From: Acidobacteriota bacterium | GTDB taxonomy: Bacteria > Acidobacteriota > Vicinamibacteria > Vicinamibacterales > CAVVIG01 | Assembly (NCBI GenBank): GCA_003222555.1 | Contig: QHWL01000319.1 | Span: forward strand, 8,605 to 13,866 | Length of the DNA: 5,262 nt | Direction of reading: 5' to 3' | In this document: in pieces, positions 1 through 5,262 of the stretch | How the letters are laid out: the number at the start of each line of letters is the position of its first letter | Numbering within the stretch: position 1 is the stretch's first letter | Made by a program: the position numbers and the translations under genes | The notes under the pieces: generated by a model | Told to the model about the DNA's origin: nothing | Seen by the model: only the letters and a program-made list of their open reading frames with translations | Databases searched by the model: none

Positions 1-1349
1 CCGGGATAGGACTGCGCGGTGTACTGCAGAATCGCCTTGATGAGATTTGGCGTGAGGTTCGGATTGGCCTCGAGCATCAGCGCGACGGTGCCGCTGACCA
101 CCGGCGCGGCCATGCTCGTACCGCTCAGCGACAAGTACGGCTTGGAGCCGAGCTTGGTGCTCCCATCGATCAGGTACGCCGCTTTCGTCGCATAGAGCGT
201 GCTCCCTGCGATCGCCAACGACACCGTGCCGGTGCCAGGCGCCACCAGATCCGGCTTGGCGCCAAAATCAATGTGCGTCGGCCCCGATGAACTGAAGGCG
301 GCCATCTGGTCGTCTGCACGCGTATCGGTGCCCATGGTACTCGACGCGCCAACGGTGAGCACCCACGGCGCGTTGCCGGGCGCCGTGATGCCGCCCCACT
401 GCAACTGGCCGGCGCTGTTCTTTCCGTGGTTGCCGGCCGCCGCGACGACCGTGATGCCTTTGTCGGTCACCGCCTTCGCCGCGAGGGTCAATGGGTCCGT
501 CCAATACGACTCGTAAACGCCGGCGCCGACCGACATGTTCACGACTCGGATGTTGTAGCTCTTTCCGTTCGCGGCCACCCAGTCGAGCGCGGCGATGATG
601 CGGCTGATGGTGCCCTGTCCGTTGGCATCGAGCACTTTCAACGACACCAGCGTGGCCGCGGGTGCGATGCCCGCCTTCAACCCTTTCGAATCAGAGCCAT
701 TGCCCGCGATGGTGCCGGCGACGTGCGAGCCGTGCCCGTTGTCGTCGTACGGCAGCGTCCGGCCGTTGACGAAGTCGACGAATTTCGCGACGCGCTGGTT
801 GCCGTACGGGAAGATCTTCGTGTCGGATCCGCGCAGGTCGTCGTGGTACGCGATCCCGGAATCGATGATCGCAATGCCGACGCCGGCGCCCTTGAGGCCG
901 TACGAATTCAGGACGCGGCCGCCGGTGGTCACCGAGGTCCGATAGTTGTGCATCCCGGTGGGCCGATCGTAATGGACGCGGAAGATGTGCGGGTGCGCGG
1001 CGAGCTGCTTGAGGAGGCCGTTGGGCAGTTCCAGGACCTGACCGTTGATGATGTCCAGTTTGCCGCCCCGGGCGAATTTCTTGAACTCGGGGGGCAACGG
1101 CGCGCCCGGCACCAGTGTCACGATGACGCTGCTGGTGTGAAGGGGGTTGCCGTTCGACCGACGAGTCAGTTCGTCATCGAGTTGGTACGCTTTCACCCGT
1201 GAGCTCGGCACGCCAGGTGTTGCGTTCTGATGTTTAGCGGCGAACGCGTTCGACGCCAGCGCGACGGAGAGTAAGAGCAGAAGTGCGGAAGCCGGTTTCG
1301 CACCCCAGACGGCCTTCCGTCTTGTTCTGTGTCGGATCAGTCGATTCAT
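1..1349 (-). CDS. Secreted subtilisin-like serine protease (peptidase family S8), C-terminus beyond the window
   Basis: Reading the minus strand from ATG 1349 gives 449 uninterrupted codons to the window edge. An arginine/lysine-rich start is followed by a hydrophobic stretch and an AFA cleavage site near residue 38, so this is a Sec-exported protein. Residues about 74-130 look like an inhibitor_I9-type propeptide (SSVIVTLVPG then VLELPNGLL). The catalytic domain follows with the S8 triad in order: Asp163 in IIDSGIAYHD, His206 in NGHGSHVAGT and Ser412 in SGTSMAAPVVSG. The oxyanion Asn307 lies in VVAAAGNHG. All catalytic residues are present, so an active endoprotease is expected, activated by propeptide removal. 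The start is chosen because the signal peptide begins there; no strong Shine-Dalgarno sequence is visible upstream. It is divergent from the propeller/aminopeptidase pair. Any C-terminal domains lie outside the window, and the substrate cannot be told. Confidence 0.95.
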   Translation of the reverse strand, partial: MNRLIRHRTRRKAVWGAKPASALLLLLSVALASNAFAAKHQNATPGVPSSRVKAYQLDDELTRRSNGNPLHTSSVIVTLVPGAPLPPEFKKFARGGKLDIINGQVLELPNGLLKQLAAHPHIFRVHYDRPTGMHNYRTSVTTGGRVLNSYGLKGAGVGIAIIDSGIAYHDDLRGSDTKIFPYGNQRVAKFVDFVNGRTLPYDDNGHGSHVAGTIAGNGSDSKGLKAGIAPAATLVSLKVLDANGQGTISRIIAALDWVAANGKSYNIRVVNMSVGAGVYESYWTDPLTLAAKAVTDKGITVVAAAGNHGKNSAGQLQWGGITAPGNAPWVLTVGASSTMGTDTRADDQMAAFSSSGPTHIDFGAKPDLVAPGTGTVSLAIAGSTLYATKAAYLIDGSTKLGSKPYLSLSGTSMAAPVVSGTVALMLEANPNLTPNLIKAILQYTAQSYP

Positions 1350-1385
1350 ATACGACTCGGAAGAGCAAATGACCGGCCATCTCAA

Positions 1386-1458
1386 CCGCCGCGCCTGCAC
1401 AGATGACATCTCCAATATCACCCGCCGCGTGGGTGCGGATGACATCTCCAATATCACC
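1386..1458. repeat. Two-copy 36-bp tandem repeat with identical 21-bp cores
   Basis: The 21-base core beginning GATGACATCT and ending AATATCACC occurs at 1402-1422 and again at 1438-1458 with no mismatch. The preceding CCGCCGCG is also shared (1386-1393 and 1422-1429), so the unit is 36 bases with a variable stretch of about 8 bases in the middle. It lies between the two divergent genes, close to the subtilase start. Possible roles are a pair of regulator-binding sites or a recent duplication. Each core carries AATATC, which reads as a -10-like GATATT on the minus strand. Confidence 0.85.
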
Positions 1459-1479
1459 AAGGAGTTACAGCGATCTCAA
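1450..1479 (-). promoter_or_regulatory. Weak sigma-70-like promoter candidate for the subtilase gene
   Basis: On the minus strand TTGAGA (1479-1474, five of six matches to TTGACA) is followed after 18 bases by GATATT (1455-1450, four of six matches to TATAAT). This would place the transcript start near 1443 and give a leader of roughly 95 bases before the ATG at 1349. The -10 element lies inside the second copy of the 36-bp repeat. The match is modest and found by eye, so it is only a candidate. Confidence 0.2.
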
Positions 1480-1658
1480 AACGCTCGGCCAAAGTGTCGC
1501 TATTGTTCCAATATATGACATAGAGTCATCGATATTAGGCGAATACTTCGCTCAATTGGTCCATAAACATTGGCTCAATGGCCAAATGTCGCGTTACGAC
1601 ACACATTGGGCCTCAAGAGCACACTCTTAGACGTTTATGTCCTATCACGGGCATCGTG

Positions 1659-1699
1659 TCTATCCCAGCGGGTTCGCCTCTATCCCAGCGGGTTCGCCT
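1659..1699. repeat. 20-bp perfect tandem duplication
   Basis: The stretch TCTATCCCAGCGGGTTCGCC occurs at 1659-1678 and is repeated directly at 1679-1698, with one further matching base at 1699. There are no mismatches between the copies, which points to a recent slippage or duplication event. It lies about 53 bases upstream of the propeller start codon and duplicates the left arm of the hairpin at 1684-1702. Confidence 0.9.
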
Positions 1700-1702
1700 G
1701 GG
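1684..1702 (+). promoter_or_regulatory. Hairpin in the probable 5' leader of the propeller/aminopeptidase operon
   Basis: CCCAGCG (1684-1690) can pair with CGC-C-TGGG (1695-1702), giving a seven-base-pair GC-rich stem with a single bulged C and a GGTT loop. The upstream duplicate of the left arm (1664-1670) could compete for the same right arm, giving a longer-looped alternative fold. No T-tract follows, so it does not look like an intrinsic terminator. Whether it is transcribed depends on an unmapped start site. Confidence 0.3.
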
Positions 1703-1738
1703 ATGTGCACTTCAAGGTGAGAGATAATGCGATGGACC

Positions 1739-1744
1739 AGGGGA
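1739..1744 (+). promoter_or_regulatory. Ribosome binding site of the propeller gene
   Basis: AGGGGA sits seven bases before the ATG at 1752. It supports that start, which is also where the signal peptide begins. Confidence 0.55.
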
Positions 1745-1751
1745 TCACCAG

Positions 1752-2867
1752 ATGCAGATTCTGCGTACCGCGCTCGCCCTCCTCCTCGTCGTCGTCCCGC
1801 TCGCCTCTCAAGAAGCGTGGTCATCCCACGAGCGTGATTTTCTGACGCGGATTCGCCGCCTCACGGTCGAAGGCCGCCGCGCCGGCGAAGGCTACTGGTC
1901 TCCTGACGGCAAGCGCATCGTGTTCCAGAGCGAGCGCGAGCCCGGCAATCCCTTCTATCAAATCTATGTGCTCGACTTGTCTTCCGGAGAGACCAAACGC
2001 ATCTCGTCGGGCCTGGGCAAGACCACGTGCGCATTCTTCCGCCCGGGCAGCAGCGACATCCTGTTCGGATCGACCGACGCCGATCCGAAATCGAAGCAGC
2101 TGCAGGATGAAGAGAACGCGTTCCGCGCGTCGGGCAAAGAACGTCGCTACTCGTGGGACTACGACCCGGAGATGGACATCTACGCCTACAACGAGAAGAC
2201 CGGAGCGAAGAAGCGCCTCACGACCGCGCGCGGCTACGATGCTGAGGGCAGTTATTCACCCGACGGTCAGTGGATTGTCTTCACGTCCATGCGCGACGCC
2301 TACAACCGGACGCTCACCGAAGCCGAGAAAAAACAGCTCGAAACCGATCCGAGCTATTTCGGCGAGATTTACATCATGCGCGCCGACGGTTCGGGACAGA
2401 AGCGGCTCACGCACGTCCCCGGGTACGACGGCGGCCCGTTTTTCACTCACGACGGCACGCGTGTCGTGTGGCGGCGCTTCGACGAGAAAGGCCTCATCGC
2501 CGACGTCTGGACGATGAAGCCGGATGGAACCGATCAGAGGCAAATTACAGACTTCGGCGCCATGAGCTGGGCGCCCTACGAACATCCCTCCGGCGATTAC
2601 TTCCTGTTCGCATCGAACAAGCTGGGGTTCGAAAATTTCGAGATCTTCATGGTCGACACGGCGGGGACGAAGGAACCGGTGAGAATCACTTATTCGGACG
2701 GCTTCGACGGACTGCCCGTCCCGTCCCCCGACGGAAAGATGGTGGCCTGGACGTCGAGCCGGTCGGGCGGCTCGGCCGGTCAGCTCTTCCTCGCCCAATG
2801 GAACCACGAGAAGGCGCTCGAAGCGCTCAACCGCGCGCCGCTCAGAAAGCCGAGCAAGAAATCATGA
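1752..2867 (+). CDS. Exported TolB-like PD40 beta-propeller protein
   Basis: This 371-residue protein starts with a signal peptide (MQILRTALALLLVVVPLAS, cleavage near residue 19-20; no lipobox cysteine) and is expected in the periplasm or outside. The rest is a run of PD40/WD40-like repeats as in TolB. Their recognisable turns are WSPDGKRIVF (49-58), FFRPGSSDILF (95-105), YSPDGQWIVF (168-177), FTHDGTRVVW (231-240), HPSGDYFLFAS (278-288) and PSPDGKMVAW (324-333), which fits a six-bladed propeller. Blades typically start with an RLT/RIT-type strand (RRLT, KRLT, KRLTH, VRIT). A longer charged linker lies at about 108-150. No catalytic residues are apparent, so a binding or scaffolding role is likely, possibly substrate presentation for the peptidase encoded next. 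That link is inferred from the four-base stop/start overlap. It is not TolB proper, since it lacks the TolB N-terminal domain and tol-pal neighbours. Confidence 0.9.
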   Translation: MQILRTALALLLVVVPLASQEAWSSHERDFLTRIRRLTVEGRRAGEGYWSPDGKRIVFQSEREPGNPFYQIYVLDLSSGETKRISSGLGKTTCAFFRPGSSDILFGSTDADPKSKQLQDEENAFRASGKERRYSWDYDPEMDIYAYNEKTGAKKRLTTARGYDAEGSYSPDGQWIVFTSMRDAYNRTLTEAEKKQLETDPSYFGEIYIMRADGSGQKRLTHVPGYDGGPFFTHDGTRVVWRRFDEKGLIADVWTMKPDGTDQRQITDFGAMSWAPYEHPSGDYFLFASNKLGFENFEIFMVDTAGTKEPVRITYSDGFDGLPVPSPDGKMVAWTSSRSGGSAGQLFLAQWNHEKALEALNRAPLRKPSKKS

Positions 2868-4672
2868 AGCGTCGACCGGCCGCTGTTCTCGTCATCTCCG
2901 CCGCGACGGCACTGTGGGCACAACCTGGTCCCCGAGCGCTCGATTCGAAGACCAGAGTGCACGTCGAAGCGCTCGCCTCGGACGGCTTCGACGGACGGCT
3001 GACGGGATCGGCCGGCGAACGCCTGGCGGGCGATTACATCGTGACGCAGTTGCAGAAGATTGGCGCCAGGCCGCTGCCAGGCCGCAGCGATTATCGGCTG
3101 CCGTTCGAGTTCACGGCGGGCACCCGCGACGGCGGGTCGTCGATCTCGATAGCTTCCGGACCATCCGTAGCGTCCGGGGTGGTGTCTGGCTCTAGCCAAA
3201 GCTCGATGTCGCGCACAGAGGTGCAGGCGCTCTCCTTCTCCGACAATGCCGAGGTGACGGCCCCGGTCGTCTTCGCCGGGTACGGGCTCGTTGTTCCCGA
3301 CAGCCAGGATTTCGGCTACGACAGCTACACCGGACTCGATGTGAAGGACAAGGTGGTTCTCGTCCTGCGCTACTTTCCGGAGGACGCCGACCAGAAGACG
3401 CGCGGCATTCTCGCCCGCTACTCCGACCTGCGCTACAAGGCAATGGCCGCGCGCCAGCACGGCGCCAAAGCCATGCTCGTCGTCACGGGCCCGCGTTCAC
3501 CAAACGCGGGCGAAACAATTCCGATGAGCTTCGACACGGCGCTTGCCGGCTCGGGGATCGTCGCGGCGAGCATCAGCGGTAACGTGGGCAAAGCCATCTT
3601 CACCGGTGTCTCGGGCAAAACGTTGGAAGAAGTCCAGCGGTCGCTCGATTCGGGAGATCCGCACGTGACCGGCTTCGCCATACCGAACCTCTCGGTGACG
3701 ATCCACACATTGGTCGAGCGTGAGAAGCAGACGGGCTACAACATCGCGGCGTATCTTCCCGCGACGATGGGAACGGCCTCTGTAGCCAAACCGTGGATCG
3801 CGCTCGGGGCGCACTACGACCATCTCGGACATGGCGGCAACGGTCTGTCGCTTGCCGGAAAAGAAGAGGCGGGCGGCATTCACCACGGCGCGGACGACAA
3901 TGCCTCGGGCACGGCCGCCGTCCTGGCGGTCGGCGAGGCGATTTCCACGCAACCGCGTCATCGGAACGTCGTGCTGGATTTGGCGTTCGCAGCCAGGCCG
4001 CCCATCGTGCTCGACCAGCTGGCCGCCTATCTGAATTTCGACATGGTCGGGCGCATGCAGGATAACAAGCTCACGGTCCAGGCGACGGGTACGAGCCCGT
4101 TGTGGGCGAAGATCATCGAGCAGGCCAATGTCGTGGCCGGCTTCGACTTGCAACTGCAGCAGGATCCGTATCAGCCGACCGACGTCGCGACGTTCAACGA
4201 GGCGAGCGTCCCCAGCCTCAATTTCTTCACAGGCACGCACGCCGACTATCACCGCCCAAGTGATACAGCCAACAAGATCAACTACGAGGATCTGGACCGC
4301 GTGGTCGATTTCGCCGCGGCAATTACGCGCCGGCTCGAGGATCTCGACCAGGCGCCGCCATTCAGCAAAGTACAGCAGACTCAGCCGGGCGGAGGGCGGG
4401 CAGGCGTTCGTGTGTTCACGGGGACAATCCCCGACTATTCGACCGAGGTGAAGGGTCTGCTTCTGGGCGGCGTGATGGCCGGCGGGCCGGCCGAGCAGGC
4501 CGGGTTACAGAAAGGCGACGTGATCGTCGAGATCGCCGGGCAGTCCATTACCAACATCTACGACTACACCTACGCCCTCGAGGTTCTGAAGGTTGGTCAG
4601 CCTGCCAAGGTGGCCTATGTCCGTCTGGGCGAGCGGAAGGAAACGACGCTCACCCCCGCGGCACGGAAGTGA
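2864..4672 (+). CDS. Exported PA-M28-PDZ aminopeptidase-like protein lacking the catalytic Glu-Glu segment
   Basis: This 602-residue protein begins with a signal peptide (MKRRPAAVLVISAATALWA, cleavage near 19). A PA-like domain spans about 130-290 (VVFAGYGLVVPDS, LDVKDKVVLVLRYFP). The M28 metallopeptidase core spans about 290-490, and a C-terminal PDZ domain about 512-600 (GGPAEQAGLQKGDVI at 540 onward). Metal-site residues are visible: His317 and Asp319 (GAHYDHLGHG), Asp345 (HHGADDNASG), Asp393 (NFDMVGR) and His463 (HADYHRPSDT). M28 enzymes normally have W/F-S-G-E-E about 30 residues after the ADDN motif, supplying the catalytic base and a zinc ligand. Here the sequence runs RNVVLDLAFAARPPIVLDQ (367-385), and that segment, about 12 residues, is missing in frame. 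Glu334-Glu335 sit in the wrong loop to replace it. Activity is therefore doubtful. The frame stays open upstream to 2270, but the signal peptide and the ATGA overlap with the propeller stop fix the start. There is no clear Shine-Dalgarno sequence, so translation is probably coupled. Confidence 0.93.
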   Translation: MKRRPAAVLVISAATALWAQPGPRALDSKTRVHVEALASDGFDGRLTGSAGERLAGDYIVTQLQKIGARPLPGRSDYRLPFEFTAGTRDGGSSISIASGPSVASGVVSGSSQSSMSRTEVQALSFSDNAEVTAPVVFAGYGLVVPDSQDFGYDSYTGLDVKDKVVLVLRYFPEDADQKTRGILARYSDLRYKAMAARQHGAKAMLVVTGPRSPNAGETIPMSFDTALAGSGIVAASISGNVGKAIFTGVSGKTLEEVQRSLDSGDPHVTGFAIPNLSVTIHTLVEREKQTGYNIAAYLPATMGTASVAKPWIALGAHYDHLGHGGNGLSLAGKEEAGGIHHGADDNASGTAAVLAVGEAISTQPRHRNVVLDLAFAARPPIVLDQLAAYLNFDMVGRMQDNKLTVQATGTSPLWAKIIEQANVVAGFDLQLQQDPYQPTDVATFNEASVPSLNFFTGTHADYHRPSDTANKINYEDLDRVVDFAAAITRRLEDLDQAPPFSKVQQTQPGGGRAGVRVFTGTIPDYSTEVKGLLLGGVMAGGPAEQAGLQKGDVIVEIAGQSITNIYDYTYALEVLKVGQPAKVAYVRLGERKETTLTPAARK

Positions 4673-4683
4673 GCCGTCACCGT

Positions 4684-4711
4684 AGGGTAGGTAGACGCGG
4701 TGCCTAGCCCT
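4684..4711. terminator. Possible stem-loop between the convergent aminopeptidase and cold-shock genes
   Basis: AGGGTAGG (4684-4691) can pair with CCTA-g-CCCT (4703-4711), leaving one bulged G and an 11-base loop. It begins 11 bases after the aminopeptidase stop and covers the stop codon of the cold-shock gene on the other strand. There is no T-tract on either side, so it would be at best a weak or factor-assisted terminator. Confidence 0.25.
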
Positions 4712-4904
4712 CGGCGCGCACGTTGCCTGCGCGCGGGCCTTTGGCCGACTGTTCTTCGTCGAAGCTGACGCGCTGGCCTTCGTCGAGATCGTCGAAGCTT
4801 CCTTGAACCGAGCTCCGGTGGAAGAACCACTCCTGCCCGCCGTTGTCGCGGATGAACCCAAAACCCTTGTCGCGTGCCAGTCGCTTGATCGTGCCGGTCG
4901 CCAT
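4704..4904 (-). CDS. Cold-shock-domain nucleic-acid-binding protein
   Basis: This 66-residue protein is a single cold-shock domain, the usual length for the bacterial CspA family. These cytoplasmic single-strand RNA/DNA binders melt secondary structure in mRNA. The RNP1 motif KGFGFI is at 13-18 and the RNP2-like EWFFHRSSV at 25-33. The N-terminus is GTIKRLARDKGFGFIRD instead of the GTVKWFN of CspA proper, so the usual first surface tryptophan is replaced. Residues 41-66 (DEGQRVSFDEEQSAKGPRAGNVRAEG) give the last strands. The start at 4904 is chosen because AAAAGGAG lies five bases upstream and the domain begins there. An in-frame ATG at 4970 would add 22 residues but sits at the predicted transcript start. 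It is convergent with the aminopeptidase gene and functionally unrelated to it. Whether it is cold-induced cannot be told. Confidence 0.95.
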   Translation of the reverse strand: MATGTIKRLARDKGFGFIRDNGGQEWFFHRSSVQGSFDDLDEGQRVSFDEEQSAKGPRAGNVRAEG

Positions 4905-4909
4905 CGAGA

Positions 4910-4917
4910 CTCCTTTT
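4910..4917 (-). promoter_or_regulatory. Strong ribosome binding site of the cold-shock gene
   Basis: On the minus strand AAAAGGAG lies five bases before the ATG at 4904. It decides between that start and the in-frame ATG at 4970. Confidence 0.75.
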
Positions 4918-4973
4918 CGCGGTCGCAAGCGCTCGTGTGACGACGGGCGCGCGTGTTCACGGATAGCCATTTT

Positions 4974-5001
4974 AATATACACGTTTTCGACTTTTGGACA
5001 A
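4974..5001 (-). promoter_or_regulatory. Sigma-70-type promoter of the cold-shock gene
   Basis: On the minus strand TTGTCC (5001-4996) is followed after a 16-base AT-rich spacer by TATATT (4979-4974, five of six matches to TATAAT). Transcription would start near 4967, leaving a GC-rich untranslated leader of about 62 bases before the ATG at 4904. That is shorter than the long thermosensing leader known for E. coli cspA. The local AT richness against a GC-rich background supports the call. Confidence 0.6.
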
Positions 5002-5033
5002 GAAAAAGCGCTCCAACGGGCTGTACAGCTAAC

Positions 5034-5210
5034 GGTCCTTGGTCCTTCGGCCCTGGGCCTTGGTCCGTCCCTGGTCCTTGGCGTCCTTGGTCCTTGGTCC
5101 TTGGTCCTTGGCGTCCTTTCACGAAATTGCGCGGGACCAGGCGCCAAGGACCAGAGACGACCAAGGACAAAGGACGGACAAAGGACGAAGGAGCAGGCAC
5201 CAAGGACGTC
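5034..5210. repeat. GGTCCTT heptamer repeat block with inverted halves
   Basis: The left half (5034-5118) is built of GGTCCTT heptamers and variants, with perfect tandem runs at 5034-5047 and 5089-5109. A 17-base phrase, TGGTCCTTGGCGTCCTT, recurs at 5072-5088 and 5102-5118. The right half (about 5136-5210) is built of the complementary AAGGAC/CCAAGGAC motif. TGGTCCTTGGCG (5102-5113) is the exact reverse complement of CGCCAAGGACCA (5142-5153), so the block can fold into a hairpin with a 28-base loop, and many alternative registers exist. It lies upstream of the cold-shock promoter and after the possible end of the next minus-strand gene. Reading frames through it are low-complexity artefacts. 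Confidence 0.85.
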
Positions 5211-5225
5211 AAAAACAGGCACTGG

Positions 5226-5262
5226 TCAGAACGCAAAGAGATTCTTGGCCACGACCCACACG
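5226..5262 (-). CDS. Possible C-terminal end of an unidentified minus-strand gene
   Basis: On the minus strand the last 37 bases read VWVVAKNLFAF followed by TGA at 5228-5226. It would be the tail of a gene entering from the right, with the repeat block directly downstream. Twelve codons are too few to identify a product, and an open frame of this length is common by chance. The call rests only on the protein-like composition and the position. Confidence 0.25.
   Translation of the reverse strand, partial: VWVVAKNLFAF

Larger units (their letters stand above)
1350..1751. other. Divergent intergenic region, lower GC than its flanks, with repeats
   Basis: These 402 bases separate the subtilase (minus) from the propeller gene (plus) and must hold the promoters of both. 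GC falls to about 35% over 1501-1560 and to about 50-53% on either side, against about 65% in the genes. The region has a 36-bp tandem repeat at its left end and a 20-bp tandem duplication with a hairpin at its right end. Between them are short inverted repeats: ATGAC-5-GTCAT (1515-1529), TTGGC-6-GCCAA (1570-1585), TGTCG-5-CGACA (1587-1601) and AAGAG-4-CTCTT (1615-1628). Five-base arms of this kind are expected a few times by chance. Small ORFs here (49 and 75 codons, plus strand) have no recognisable domain and no good ribosome binding site. No plus-strand promoter stood out. Confidence 0.7.

Noticed and set aside
426..1202. Long plus-strand open frame of 258 codons opposite the subtilase
   Set aside because: The opposite strand encodes an unmistakable S8 protease with triad and signal peptide. 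The plus frame is an antisense by-product of high GC content.
1369..1518. Plus-strand 49-codon ORF in which the 36-bp repeat is in frame, giving a repeated DDISNIT peptide
   Set aside because: A 36-bp repeat is a multiple of three, so it repeats in any frame. There is no Shine-Dalgarno sequence and no recognisable domain, and another frame through the same DNA (1403-1630) is equally open.
1403..1630. Plus-strand 75-codon ORF in the intergenic region
   Set aside because: No clear ribosome binding site and no recognised family, and its start lies within the tandem repeat. Kept as part of the intergenic description only.
1723..1728. GATAAT as a -10 element for the propeller gene
   Set aside because: It matches the -10 consensus in five of six bases, but no acceptable -35 lies 15-19 bases upstream and no extended -10 TG is present.
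2270..2863. Upstream extension of the aminopeptidase reading frame
   Set aside because: It overlaps the propeller gene in another frame, has an Arg-rich nonsense composition, and would bury the signal peptide at 2864.
3863..3868. Glu334-Glu335 of the aminopeptidase as the missing catalytic pair
   Set aside because: They lie between His317 and Asp345, in the loop before HHGADDN. The catalytic pair should come about 30 residues after ADDN, so they are in the wrong place in the fold.
5034..5210. CRISPR array
   Set aside because: Units are 7 bp and degenerate, with no regular spacers of 30-40 bp and no cas genes. The 36-bp repeat at 1386-1458 has only two copies and is likewise not an array.
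4905..5236. N-terminal extensions of the cold-shock reading frame to ATG 4970 or further right
   Set aside because: The domain starts at the 4904 ATG, which has a strong Shine-Dalgarno sequence. The ATG at 4970 coincides with the predicted transcript start, and frames beyond it pass through the promoter and the heptamer repeats.

Overview
The window is high-GC bacterial DNA (about 62-65% GC in the genes) carrying a small locus of exported proteins. The pairing of a TolB-type beta-propeller with a PA-M28-PDZ aminopeptidase, together with the subtype of cold-shock protein, suggests an Acidobacteriota-like soil bacterium. That placement is inferred from remembered family architecture, not from a search.

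Layout. Positions 1-1349 (minus) hold the first 449 codons of a secreted subtilisin-type (S8) protease that runs off the left edge. Positions 1350-1751 are a divergent, lower-GC intergenic region. It contains a two-copy 36-bp tandem repeat, a separate 20-bp tandem duplication, a hairpin, and no convincing gene. Positions 1752-2867 (plus) encode an exported six-motif PD40/TolB-like beta-propeller. Its stop overlaps the start of the next gene by ATGA. Positions 2864-4672 (plus) encode an exported M28-type zinc aminopeptidase with PA and PDZ domains. Positions 4704-4904 (minus) encode a 66-residue cold-shock-domain protein with a good promoter and ribosome binding site, converging on the aminopeptidase gene. 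Positions 5034-5210 are a heptamer-based GGTCCTT/AAGGACC repeat block whose two halves are inverted relative to each other. The right edge may hold the last codons of another minus-strand gene.

How the genes fit together. The subtilase and the propeller/aminopeptidase pair are divergently arranged, and all three proteins have Sec-type signal peptides. This is consistent with extracytoplasmic breakdown of proteins and peptides. The propeller and aminopeptidase are probably translationally coupled.

The most notable observation is in the M28 protein. Its reading frame is intact and four of the five expected metal ligands can be placed. However, the segment that should carry the Ser-Gly-Glu-Glu motif (catalytic base plus a zinc ligand) is missing. 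By comparison with the usual family pattern about 12 residues have been lost in frame. Either this is a pseudo-peptidase kept as an ORF, or the deletion is an assembly or strain artefact.
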